Positions 47,392 through 59,700 of a stretch of 64,000 nucleotides of DNA are shown one piece after another (the first letter of the stretch is position 1; the number at the start of each line of letters is the position of its first letter). The DNA is from Meandrina meandrites. Lineage: Eukaryota; Cnidaria; Anthozoa; Scleractinia; Meandrinidae. The position numbers were made by a program, and so were the translations under genes. Under the pieces are notes generated by a model that saw only the letters and a program-made list of their open reading frames with translations, was not told where the DNA came from and did no database searches. The DNA is taken from assembly GCA_963693305.1 (NCBI GenBank), contig OY855904.1:15895496-15959495 (forward strand), written 5' to 3'.

Positions 47392-48888
47392 TTACACAAT
47401 ACGGATTATTGTAACTGAAATTTGAGTTAAAATTTCAATCGAAAAAAAAAATTGCTCATGTCCTATATGGGCCACCGTACCTTCCCTTCCCTCAGTATGT
47501 ACTTGCAATTTGTGATTTCCTGAACTTATTCTCGTTCGTAGAAAGTAAATGCGGGTCTGCAAAAGGATTCGCCCATAGCTTTTTCCCGTTATTGTCAATG
47601 GGATATGTTCTTTTTCACTAAGCCCAACTTTTATCCTTCCATTTCGAAGACGACGAATTACTAAGCCAACTGACCACATTTCTGTTTTCTCTCCCATTTT
47701 AGGGACAAAAAAAGAAAATTCTACGAAGCTTCCTCCTTTTCTTGATCGCCAACCACCGAAGGAGTCATTTCTGTCTGCACCAGTTCGCATCATCCTTGCA
47801 TTCATGCTCTGAGGAGTTATTTCATGAAAACCCTTTCGTATTAACACCATGACTTTAAGTGACTGCGTTTCACCTAAAATTCTCCAGTCTGTCGACATGA
47901 GCGACCAGCAAAGTGGCTTTGAAATTAACATTTGGTTGGGCAATTTTATAAATAACGGTGCTTTTTTATCATGGAACTCAGCTTTCCTTGTATTACTTTT
48001 CCAGGGACAGCAGGCAACTCGTCTAAGGACTTTCTGGAAATAACGAATCAGCATCAGTGCAATTTGTGCATGGCTTTTGATACCAATGTGAGTATGATCC
48101 TCGTTTATCATACCTGCTTTGATTTCGATACGCCGCTTTGAGATTTTCTTATTTATTGGACAAACAATATCTCGCCAGCTGAGCAGGGTTATGTGATAGT
48201 ATCTGGCGATCTCGTGCTGTCCGACATCTTCAAGATTGTAGCACCTCGGATTGAGAATTCTCTTCCACCAACTTACTTTTTCTATTAAATCCACGAGTGT
48301 TATATGCATGACAAATGGTTTCGACGAGACCGACATCACTCGACGTGTCAACTGTTCCATCGGCTGAGCGGCCACGCCGTATAGGTAGCCGTAATCATTC
48401 ACCGACAACTCGATGAGAACTAAGTCGGGCTCTTTACACTTTAATAGAAAGTTTTGTAAACATAAGCTGAAGAAGTCGCTTCCGGTTCCCCTGAGGGACA
48501 AATTATTAATCGTAAGTTTGGAACCAGTGTGCGGTAAAATCACATTATTCCACCATTGAAGAAAGAGCTGATGATAAAGTTGTCTGTGATCTGAGATTCC
48601 TCCTCCAGCCGAATTCGATCCTCCAATAACAATCATTACAACACTCTCCCCTCTCAACACTTTATGAATAAACGCCCAGACACGAAACGAACTTTGGCCA
48701 TAGTTATAGATGGCGTTATCAATAGTCTTTTCAGTGACGCTCAGTTGCTCAAGATTTCGATAGACGAGCCTGTCCTGCCAAAAGTTAAAAGGCTCTTTGT
48801 CAAACCATAGTGGCATGCAAAGGCACAATGTTTGGTTTATAAATACAAAAATCATCCACGATGGTCGGTGCATGTTACCAATGGGCAA
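47392..48888 (-). pseudogene. SGNH-hydrolase gene C, 3' end displaced by a transposon
   Basis: One exon starts at Met 48,888 with a hydrophobic leader (WMIFVFINQTLCLCMPLW) that runs straight into the mature part (FDKEPFNFWQDR). The intron seen in genes A and B is missing. SGNH blocks: IGGSNSAGGG, LSLRGTGSDF (Arg replaces the first Gly), ELSVNDYGY, and DHTHIGIKSHAQ, which keeps Asp-x2-His. Genuine coding ends at 47,480-47,485. The frame then runs ~30 codons into the inverted repeat before a stop at 47,392, swapping the last ~43 residues for foreign ones. The catalytic part is whole, so a chimeric protein could still be made, but the final strand of the C-terminal domain is lost. I call it a disrupted gene rather than a proven null. 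Confidence 0.88.
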
Positions 48889-49549
48889 TTAAGGGGTACT
48901 CTTCTGGTAGGATTATTATATCTCTGTCATCTGACCTAATTTATTCTGTCTCGGATGAAAGAACAAGGAGACAACAGCAGGTGTCATTGTTTCACCAGAA
49001 AAGAGAACCGGAAGCCCCACAAGAATCATTTGCCTTTTAAAGACAAAATCAGCAGACGACTTACCGAAAGTCAACTAAGAGAACTTGTAAATAAATACGG
49101 TCTCCAAAAACAAAGAACAGAGAACGCCTCTACTTGACAATTAGACTAAGAGCCCGAGTTTTCTGTGTGTCAAAAAGACGCAGCCGAGTCGAATATCGCT
49201 CATAGAAAACGAGGCCGAGTAGTCTAATTGTTTTAGTAGAAACTCTAAAGGATTGCAGTCCAAAACCTTAAATTTTATGTACTTTAAGCCAAAAATCAAG
49301 AAAAATTAACCCTTAAAAGAGCAACGCGCGTGCGATCGTGTTCTATCAGCGAATATTAAACAGTGGGAGAACCAATCAGGTTCGCGGATTTCCAACAGAG
49401 TACGGCCGAGGTTCTACTAAAAGCAGATAGAAGGATGTCTCATGTGCAACCATTCTCTGGTCTTCGCAAATATCTCCATGTTAAAACTAGGAGCAGATGT
49501 AGCTGGTCCCTACCGAATGATTGCTTCTTCTTTAAAATTAAAAGAGAAA
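48889..49549. other. Intergenic, with one palindromic repeat
   Basis: 49,135-49,245 is a palindromic dispersed repeat: ACAATTAGACTA pairs with TAGTCTAATTGT around GAGCCCGAGTTTTC / GAAAACGAGGCC. A 60-codon frame at 48,955-49,137 (+) is basic and unrecognised. No gene is supported. Confidence 0.45.
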
Positions 49550-50175
49550 CGCAAGACCAACTTCTCGATCGCCTTAACGACTACCATCCCAGCACTAAAT
49601 ATCTCATCATTCAATCGACAAATGCCAAGGCTTTAAACCTTGATGACGGGAGTCGAGAACGTTCGGTGCTATTTTATAATCTAATTTTTACCATTGTATA
49701 TAGTGTCAAAATCAGGGCCGTAGGCAGGGGTAAGGGATGGGTATGTCCGCACCCCCTCACGTGCCGCAAAGGTCCGCTTAATCTGAGAGGGAGGGTTAAA
49801 ATGACTCTCAGAATGCTGGAAAAGTGGATTTCAGCAACTTGATTTTTCAAAATTTCCCGGGCAAATATACCCCCGGATTCCCACCTAGGCACTCATGCTT
49901 CCGGCGCTCGCACCCACCAAGGCAAAGTCTTGCCTACAGCTCTGAAAACTGCTAAAGAAATACAACTAGTTTTTACAAACCGAGGAGCAAATACACCGAT
50001 ATTCAACCAGCAATGCGTTAATTGTTCATTTTTTTAAATGTGGCGTGTGAGATGTGCGTTATGTCGGTTGTTCAAGAAGCATAAGAGATCAGTCAATGGT
50101 AAACAATACGGGAAAAACACAACTTGGAAAGGGGCATAACAAACTCGCGTGCCTCATTCCGAAATGTTTAAATGA
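49550..50175 (+). pseudogene. Decayed Penelope-like element relic with a MITE inserted
   Basis: The stretch encoding QDQLLDRLNDYHPSTKYLI resembles the post-catalytic RT region of Penelope-like elements (compare EANRHHPTIKF in the RT at 45 kb). Around 49,950-50,160 broken frames encode KTAKEIQLVFTNRG and FNQQCVN, the lead-in to a GIY-YIG nuclease. 49,713-49,944 is a MITE with ends CAGGGCCGTAGGCA / TGCCTACAGCTCTG. All frames are interrupted. Confidence 0.5.
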
Positions 50176-50755
50176 TACTCGTCACAAATTTGGGAAGAGT
50201 TGATTCAGTGAAAACACACCGACGGTCATTTATGCTTTTATATCATTTATTGGAAGGCGTTCCAAACATACATTAATTACAACTACTCGCGGTTACAAAA
50301 TATAAAAAAGTTTCGTATGCTTAAGTCGTTTGAGTCGACAAAAACTGAAACTGAACGGACCTATGGCTTCTACTATACTCTTTTATTTTGTTTTAAAGAA
50401 CTAACAAAAGGAAAAAGGTAATCGATTACATTAGGTTGCGATGGAACGCAGCTTAATTCATTCAATTGTATCTCGCTGTTTTATTCTATAACCACCCTAA
50501 GACTGGTATGCAGTTAACACCATCAATACGCCATGCATCTAGCCTAATTTTAAGAAGGGCAGATCTAGCTATAACATCAATACCGTAACCTATAATATTA
50601 ACTACATTAATTAAACAATTGCTAGAAATGCTACTGTTATGTGTATCATAACATTACGAAATGACCAAGTGGCTGATAAGACATTTGTTTGTCCTGATTT
50701 CTTTGAACAGGCTGTACCAGTTCCTTAAAACAGGCTGCACCGGTTCTTTGAACCC

Positions 50756-53700
50756 TCAAGCAGAAGCTGACTGACGTTCTTTGTGAAAGTCGTCACTTAG
50801 TTGGACAGCGGAGTTCCACACCGCTTTTACGTGCGTCATCTTGATACTATCAGGAATGTTCTCCGTTCCAGAAATTTGTTCTAAGCCTTTGTCTGCCAAG
50901 CACAGCTCCAAGTACTCACCAAAACTGCAAGAAATTCGTATTAGTATCTATATTCTATTCAAAACTGCTGTTGAGTCACCTACAAAAGTACAAATTAAAC
51001 AGTCGCAGATCGCACGACCGGAAAATGCCGATTACCAAGAGATCACCTAGAGAAAGGATCGCAGACGCTCTTTAGACTCGTCACCACATCTTTGCTGGGG
51101 AGAAACGATTGCGTGACGCACCCAAACAGCGTCAGCATAGGAGCTAGGCTATCTTGTGCACATGCTCTTCCGAACCAAACATTTTATTTACTGGTAGTTA
51201 CTGGTTTTTTATGAGTACCGGTATATCGGTAATGTATTTCGAAGTACACTATTATTTAACGATATTCTGAGCTTAAAGGCTTAAAGCCAGTCTTACCTCA
51301 TCGTTGAAATGTTTTCACCATCTTTTTTGACATTCAGAAGAATCATTTCCAGAAGTTGTGGTAAAAACAAGTCCATGTCGATCTTTCGCAAGACGCGATT
51401 CAGATGTGCCAGGTCGCTCGAGCCCAGTTTTTCCTTGAAAACTTCAGCCATTTGCTCAAATGGCTCCTAAAAACGTTTGGGAAAGTGATTTGCTTATGGT
51501 TCTTCTAATCCAAAATTACTTTTAATTGTCTTAATCTCATAAACATTTTTAATACAACTTGAAGGAAACCAAAATTATTAACAAAACTAACATACACCTG
51601 CGCAGGATTATGTTTTTTGTTTGGTCATACATACTTTCATCATGAGCTTTCATTTAGCGCCCATCTCATTTTTACCCCTCTAAGTAAGTCACGCTATCTA
51701 ACAACCTACTCAGGACAAGCCAATGCAAATTATTAACACAAATACAATTATTTAAGGCAACTATATGTTTAAGAGTCAACTGCCCACCACATAATCCTTT
51801 TATTTATAATTTTTCATGAATATGTATTTTTGTAAACAGAAATTAACATTACTTAGTCTCTCGCATCTCAATATTGTTATATACCCTAGCTGTTTTATGA
51901 TTTAAAAATATGGCGTTTAGCGCAAGAAAAGAACGGTTTTCAATCGGTATCGTACAAACAAAACCTAAGCAACTTCAACAGCAAATCACAACAGCCGTAA
52001 ACAACATATTGTACCAATAAGAACTCGAAGGAAATACAAGTAATCGGCGCGTGAAACCACACGAGACCTAGTCGCGATTGGTATTTATTTCCTACTAGGT
52101 GAGATAAGACAGATGTCAGGTCCAATTCACCATAGTTTAACAAAGTTAGTGCCGTCTAACCTGTTTGTTCCTTGACTTGATTTTTGCTCTCTCTAGAGCC
52201 ATGAGTCGCCACAATGCCAACGTGTGGGACAGGCTGCAGTGTTGCTCTGCCTGTAAACAAAATAGCACCATACAACATTCTATGTTTCAGGAGTTATTGC
52301 TACCCTTATGAATTACCACGACATTGACACACAAAATTATAGGTAGCGTTACACAATTATAACACTAGAGGTACTCGACACAGAAGAAATTGTCCGAGTG
52401 TTGTAATTATAAGCTGCAAATGGAATTTATTTGTCCTCTAGTATCAATCATGACTAGAATACAAAATTTTCGGTCGTTTTCTATTAATCAGGTAGAAGCC
52501 TTGCTTTATCCCTGCATTTACATATCAAAATATACGTTTTCAGAAAGCCGTGCGCGTTATCGTGTGGCGTTAACTTTTGCGAAATACGATTTCAAACATA
52601 TTTTGGTCTTTCAGCTTGAGAGTTACAAATGATGTGTGCGTCTAAAAATCCACATGACAATTCATTCACAAATTACACGTTAATACACCTCGAGTCTGTC
52701 ACAAGTACAATATCTTATTTTTATGGAAACGGTGGTTTGTTTTAGCTCAAAAAGACTTGGATTTAGTACTTACAGTTGGGCTCTTGAGGCCGCGTTCTTT
52801 GGGTAACTTAAGTACTTCATGTAAGTACCATTTTAAAGGTCTCTCCGATTGGCCACCTGACGAAGCAAGGAAACCAATGGCAATATCCAGTGACGACAGA
52901 ACATCGCAGACATCAGACAAGGAGGAGCGGAAATCGACGACAATCTGGCCTTCGATGACACGAGAAATGGACTCCTGCAGAAACGAATAGGAAACAGTAG
53001 GAAACCACATTAGGTACCGTCTACCAAAATAAATTCCTAAAACGACTGGGTTCTGGCATGGCGTTTGCGTGAAACTACAGCAAACCACATAATTTAATTT
53101 CTCAGAAAAAAACGATTCACGGCTACAATTACGTCAGGGTTTATCTGATTCTCAATTTTTTAAACTTGACACACAAAAACGATGAAGCCTCCTTTCAAAA
53201 AATCTACTTTAAGGTAAGTTTCTGTATTCGATGAAAACGATCAGGAGAGCATGCTTTTTTCGTGTTTTCAAAATGACAATGTGTTTATAAACAAAAACGT
53301 ATCAGTGTGGGCAGGGTCTTCATATCATTTTTAAACCTTCCTATACATTCCAAACAAGGAAGCCGTGAACTTCTTACCTGGGGAATTTTTTCAGCAAGAG
53401 AAGCGAACACGGCATCGTCACGCGTGTCTCGACTGAAGGCGAATCGCTCCTCCTAAAGTAAACAAACAAAAACACAATCACATGAAGTTTCAAAGGTTAA
53501 AAAAATTATTTTCAATAAAAAATACTGATTAGCACATGTTGCTAACAACCTACCTTGAAGTCAACGAACGGTCTTCCCCTCAAAAACCTGTCAATGAGCT
53601 GTCTCTCCAGAGCCGCCCAGTCATAGTGGACTAAAGTTTCCTGTCCCACCTCCAGAGAGTAGTTACAATGTGCCAGGATAAGGGGAAGCAGGTCCCTCTC

Positions 53701-56700
53701 AGGATCATAAGCTATCAAATGTGACATGGTCACCTCCGTCACGGAAACACGATCAAGGGCGCTGAAAACGAAAACAACGCAAAGAGAAGGAATTAAGCGG
53801 AAATAAATGAAACATGGATCCATCGGAAATTCCTAAAAGCATAACATCCAAAACCCACCTGTGGTAATCTGAAATTTTTGTTTTAACAGCTAGAAGTTAC
53901 CCTGTTGTCAATTCTATTATCGGCCTTACAGGATCGCTTATTCTGGCTTGTTTAAAATTATTCTAGGTCCAGCTCTAATCTTTTTTGTGACGAATAAAAA
54001 AACTGAAATGAGGGCACAGTTCAGTCATACTGCAAATATTTGTTTTACTTAACTTGTCATTATCATTATGCAGTCTCGATGACATATTAACCGATTTAAA
54101 TGTCACAGGATGTTTTTTTGTTACACCCATACACCGCCATACACCGTACATTACAGGTTATCAAAAATAAGCCTGATTCGTTTCAGTGAGGCCCCCTTTT
54201 GAAATCTAGATGGGGAACAGATCGTACCACCTTCCATGCCACTTATCGCTGAATTATGTTTGCCAGGAGCGCCCGTTTATAGCATTAGGAATTTAAACAA
54301 AAAATCGCATAACTGCAGAAGCGAATAATTATATAAAAAGTACCTATCTTGGTTTGTTGCACTGCGATACGTTCCCAGAAACTCGTCATGCGTGTTAACT
54401 AAGAAGAAAGTAAGCGATGTCGAACACACTCCCATCCCAGTGGTACTGGGGAGCAACATGGCGATTGGACAGTCGTTGTCCATGGTGATATTACAAAGGT
54501 CTTGTGGCACACGAAGGCGTCCTAGAAGAACAAAGAAAAACAACAGACAAGTTAAAATCCTTCACTAAATTCAACTCTGCCTGCAAAAGAACTTACGTTA
54601 AGTGTTATATATGATTATGTTATATACAAAGTGTTGTAGTTGAGTTGTGAGTTTGCCACAAGACTACAACAACAACAAAGGACTACCACAGAAGATTTTT
54701 AGGAAAATACCCCCAAAAATACTCCTACAGTCAAATAAATCTATATTAGGGTCAAGTGCCAGCCTAGTTTTCACATACAAGAAAGCAACACAATGAACAA
54801 TGAGTGCACACGGCACGTGCTATTCACGTGCACTGCGAGCAGCTGATCAGAGCTCAGTCTTCTATAAGTGCACTGAAGTTCATTACACGCTTGCTAGAAT
54901 TTCGCACCAAAAGACACGATGCACTATGTGCGTCGCTTCGATTGTAAATTTTGGTACTAATGAAGTGTGTGCTTTTATCAACAAATTCAATCGGTCAAAA
55001 AGACCGAAACCTGAGGGTTAATGGCACTTACGCATTCTTTTATTGGTTTCCTTGATTAGAAGATTATCGAAGAGGGAGGAGTTAGATCTCGAGTTAAAGT
55101 TTCAGCCACATGCATGCTCGTATGAATCGACTACAGTTGTATCAGTACTACTTGCTAAAAGTGGCTTACTATCGTTTTACACGAATTACCTGAAACTCAG
55201 TTAACCAAGAAATGATTTAACTGTGAACATACCCTGATCACCAAGAAATGACCGGCAAGAATTCCATGCAATTTTGAAACTCTGGAAGAAGTTAGTGTAC
55301 TCATCTTTGACAGATCCTAGAAAAAAACGGACAAAGTGCAGTAACACGCCAGTTAGCATTTACGTCAGGATTTACCTCATAACACAGTCATTTGCCAATA
55401 TGCACTGCTCGTATAAGGCTTCGCCAATCTGATATGGCTTTCAAATTCTCTTTCGAGTTGATATAGCTTTGTTTCAAAAGTTAACGTACTGTTCCCACAT
55501 ATGAGAACATATGCCGCCGGCAACAAAGATCATCGCAGGTTTTTACCGCCGGCATGCCTGCGAAGTTGACTTGAGTTCAACTTCGCAGGCACTAAGGCAG
55601 TTTTTCTGGAGCGCCGGCGATAAAGATGTTTTATGAGAACAGTATCCCAGGCATGTGCTGGCGGTCACGTCGCAGGTAGGTCGGCGGCATATGAGAACCA
55701 GGCTTTACAGTCGATATGGCAGTGCTGGTATCCGGATGTGGGAGAGTGGAATGAGCAAGATGTGGTAGCGAGAAGAGCCGGAGATAAACAAACAAACAAC
55801 AAATAAACTATAAATTGTAGATTTGTTTGCTTAAAAGGCCATTTTCAGCCTCTTGCATGCTTTGCGTTTTCATCTTGTGAAAGCGAAGACTCATACAATA
55901 TATTTAGGTCAGGAAAGAATATTGGACCAATCAGAGCACGCGACAAATGAGGGTGTTTTTTTTCACGATGCCGTCCTTTTTACAGAGATTCTTTTCTTCC
56001 CTTGAATAATACACCAAACAAGTACACAGAGTAACTTGTAACACTTCCTCTGGGAATAACAAGGACGTATATGATAACAAAAGAAAATATCTAGGCATAT
56101 GATGAGTTGATTTATAAATCAAATCTTTATCAACAAGCGAAAAATGAATAGATAAACATAGCTGTCACATGTACCTCTTGGTAGATCTTGTAGGAATTTG
56201 CGGATGGTATAGTCCTCAGCATCTGTTCTATCGATTCTTCTGTGAAATCTGTCCATCAACAAACGCTGGAGACGAACAATGTCGGGAAGAAACTGGACGA
56301 AACGCAACTTGTGTTCCTGCAAAGAGAAAATTGATAGAGATACCCTACATGAGCTTTTTCTTTTGGGTAATTACCGTTTGAAAATATTGTTAAAGCCGAA
56401 GCCCAAAAGACAACAGCAACAAAGAAAACGATGTTTAGATTCCGGTAGGACTCTTCTCGCAGATATAACTGTCAGACACAAAGAAATGAGTTGAACATTT
56501 GGTGGTACCTGTTTAAGGAAAGCATCCAGCACTTTGTACTGGTCCTCTCCACCAGAAAGAACTTCCTGTTGGAATGAGTTTCCAAGATGTTCCACAGTGA
56601 TTTGCCGTCGGTACTTCCAAAGGGCCCTGGACATGGGCCTTACGCCCAGAGTTAAGTCTTCTACATGGGCATCAAACTCGTACACCTGTCGCACTAATGG

Positions 56701-59700
56701 ATCACTTCCTGTATACCACACATGAAGAACAAGAAAGACGAAACAACATTTCCCATTTTTGTCGGTCAGTGGGGCAACCACTACATCCGTCAAAGCTTTA
56801 CATGCAAGTTCAAATAATTTCTTTTTGTTATTAAGATTACAAAAGACTCAGGTTACGAACTTATGTATAGCGTTCTGAACCTATAAAGCATTGAGTAAAA
56901 TGACGCTATAATTACAGTTTTAAAAACATACCAAATCTCTCGTCTTCCATCAAAAGCCTCGAAGCCTTCTGTAGATTCTGGTCAAGATGCTAACATGGTT
57001 CGCATAAAATAAAGGCATTAGAAATAATTAAATCTATAACAGAAGACAATATAATAAAGGCATAAAAGGTGCAAAACAAAATGATCAAGCTTATGACATA
57101 CTGCAATGACAGGAACAATAATGACTGAACAGAAATCTGTCTCCCAGCTCTTGCGACTCTCTCGGCTTTGGAGGCGCATGTCATGTGTGATTGCTAAAGA
57201 TGATAAAAGGAAATGAAGAATAAACATATACTCAGCATGTTTTCATTTGAAGTATAAATTTATCGACTGCAAATAATCAGTGAAATAAACCTGTTTACGA
57301 CTGGTACTAGTAGTAACATACGCGACGAGATAGCGCGCGACAAATCTGCGAAACAGCTCACGTTTTTCCATGCGAGAAACCTCACTTTCAAGTTCTAAAA
57401 TATGCAAACAGGTCTCTTTCAGTTATCGTTCATATCAGATATTTAAGTGAACAAGTTACCAGTTTGTCCTCCATTAAGCGAAATCATTCGCTGTAGTACA
57501 AGGTGGACTGTCAGTGCTGCGTCATCTACACTACGTCCTAGTGCCCTGCCAAGAACATCGAGGTCCCGTTGCAAATGCTGCCACAAAAACTGCGCTACAG
57601 ACTGTGACTGACATTGAGGTGTGATCAGCTCTGCGGTCGCCTTTGAAGAGAAGAATACTTGATTTAATTTGATTTTCTGAAAAATGCAAAAGACTAAAGG
57701 AAGTTGACGTCAACAATGATTGATCTTTCAACAAATGAAGTACCTTTGGTGAGAATCCATTGAAATTTTTTTTATTTCACACGCGAGGAAAACAAAGACA
57801 ATATTTTTTATGGTGCTCGTCTTCGCAGTTTCCAACGCTCTATTCAATTGCAATAACATACATATAATTGCAATAAGCAACGCACATCAACCAGCCCTGA
57901 TCCCCTCTCCCACTTCCTCCCTTAGACAAATTCCATCTTGCATCACAAAACGATGTACGTTCCCTGGTGTCAAACTACTCACCGGAGCATTTCCGCATGC
58001 TCCCATGACCATGGCCGAGTGCATGATAATTCGCAGGAGACTGCATACTATCGGTGACATCTTTCTTTGCGGCTCAGCACAAGTAGGTCTCGAACCAGGT
58101 TCTCCGAGCGCGTGGCCAGTCTTCGTTCTGTCCTCTCTAAAAATTTAACATTAGAAAGCAGTTTAGAATTATGCCCAGTGCTGCAACCCATTGAAAGCCA
58201 CAGAATCGCGGATTATAAATTTGGAGCTATGACTCTGACATGAATCAAGTTGGCACTTTTCTCTCACTACTACAAGGAAATCCTTAGGTACTTTGTACTC
58301 ATGATAGAAATGTGTTCACGTTACCTTTTGGAAACCTCGTGTCCTCCAAGGAACGCGTGATTTGCCCCTCCTATAACCTTTCCACAGTCTGGACAAGTAC
58401 TCTGTTCCATTGGCAGCGAACACTAATCCGGAATAACGCAAAAGACGTTGAAAACAACAGTGATTAATAAATGGTCGTGTAATACAGTCAAAGCACTCTG
58501 TGACCACTCTCGTAAGCGACCATGCAGCTCTAGTTACGGCCACCATTGTGAAAGCCTGTCTAAATTATCACTTAACCTTGTTGTTCTGGTTATTAACAGC
58601 TCTGGTACAAGCGACGGCAATTAGCGACTGCTCTTTTCCTTTTTTAACTTCCCACCATTAACCGTTGATTCGTTGTAGACAAAAGTTTGAAGTGTATATG
58701 ACCGATTTTTTTTTTATTTGCTTGATCGAATCTACATGGGATGCTGATTTGAACATCGAAAAATAAAAATTCGAAATTATTTTTTTCAATGCGTATTAGC
58801 CGTCTGAAAACGTGAAATTTTACTTCCTGTTGGGTCAAAAACCGCGCGAGGAAAGGACCTGGGACTAGATGAGCCGTGACGTCAAAACCAGAACGTGCTC
58901 ACAAGAAACAAACAAACTGTACTAAACTACTAAAACTGAACTACTAAGTTGTGTTGCCAGAAAACCAGAAAGAACAGCAGCAACATTCCTTAGTAAATTC
59001 ATTGTTCGGTTTGTTTGTTTGTGAGCACGTTCTGGTTTTGACGTCACGGCTCATCTAGTCCCAGGTCCTTTCCTCACGCGGTTTTTGACCTAACCGGAAG
59101 TGAAATTTCACATGTTTGGACCGCTAAAACGTGGTGAAAACAAAGACTGAATTTTTTTTCTGATGTTCAGATCAGCATCCCACGTAGATTCGATCGAGCC
59201 ATTAAAAACAAAATCTGTCATATACACTTTAAAAGTATAAGACTACTCGATCAAATTTACCGTTATTAAAAATTGCCTAATATTAATTGTTTTCCTTGCT
59301 TAAGATATCGATTTAAATGTTCAACGTTATTTAAAGCTGAAGGAAGAGGTTTCTCTGCAACTTAGGGAAAGGAAACCATCCTCTATTGTTCAATCATGTG
59401 GTCACTTTTTAGGACGCTCTTTTTAGGACGAGATTTTTAAAATCCCTGACTACGGCGGTCGCTTACAAGAGCTTCAACTGTATACAACATTAAAATAAAG
59501 ACAAGTCACGAATAATCTGAATCAGAGAATAAATGAACTTACTTCTCCAATAAAATAAGGATGTTTACAATTCCCGCACTCTGAAAAGGCAAGAAAAAAT
59601 ATATATGTTTGGATACACGTATTGTAACTGTAAGGTAGAAGGGCATATGATGGACTGTACAACATTGATCATTTTACAAAATTGGAGCGCAGTGCATGAA

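Larger units (their letters stand above)
44236..47479. mobile_element. Foldback element with 1.25-kb terminal inverted repeats, 3,244 bp
   Basis: Both ends begin TACGGTGGCCCATATAGG when read inward. The arms are 44,236-45,487 and 46,222-47,479, near-identical in reverse complement. CCTTCC at 44,230-44,235 and 47,480-47,485 is a 6-bp target duplication. Comparison with gene B shows that one CCTTCC plus the flanks aligns without gap to the intact coding sequence, so the insertion is precise. Each arm holds, from the outside in, a T-run, ten 50-bp hairpin units, unique sequence and a Penelope-type reverse-transcriptase fragment. The 734-bp centre completes the RT on the minus strand. It may be a foldback DNA element that captured Penelope sequence, or an inverted Penelope dimer. 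Confidence 0.92.
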
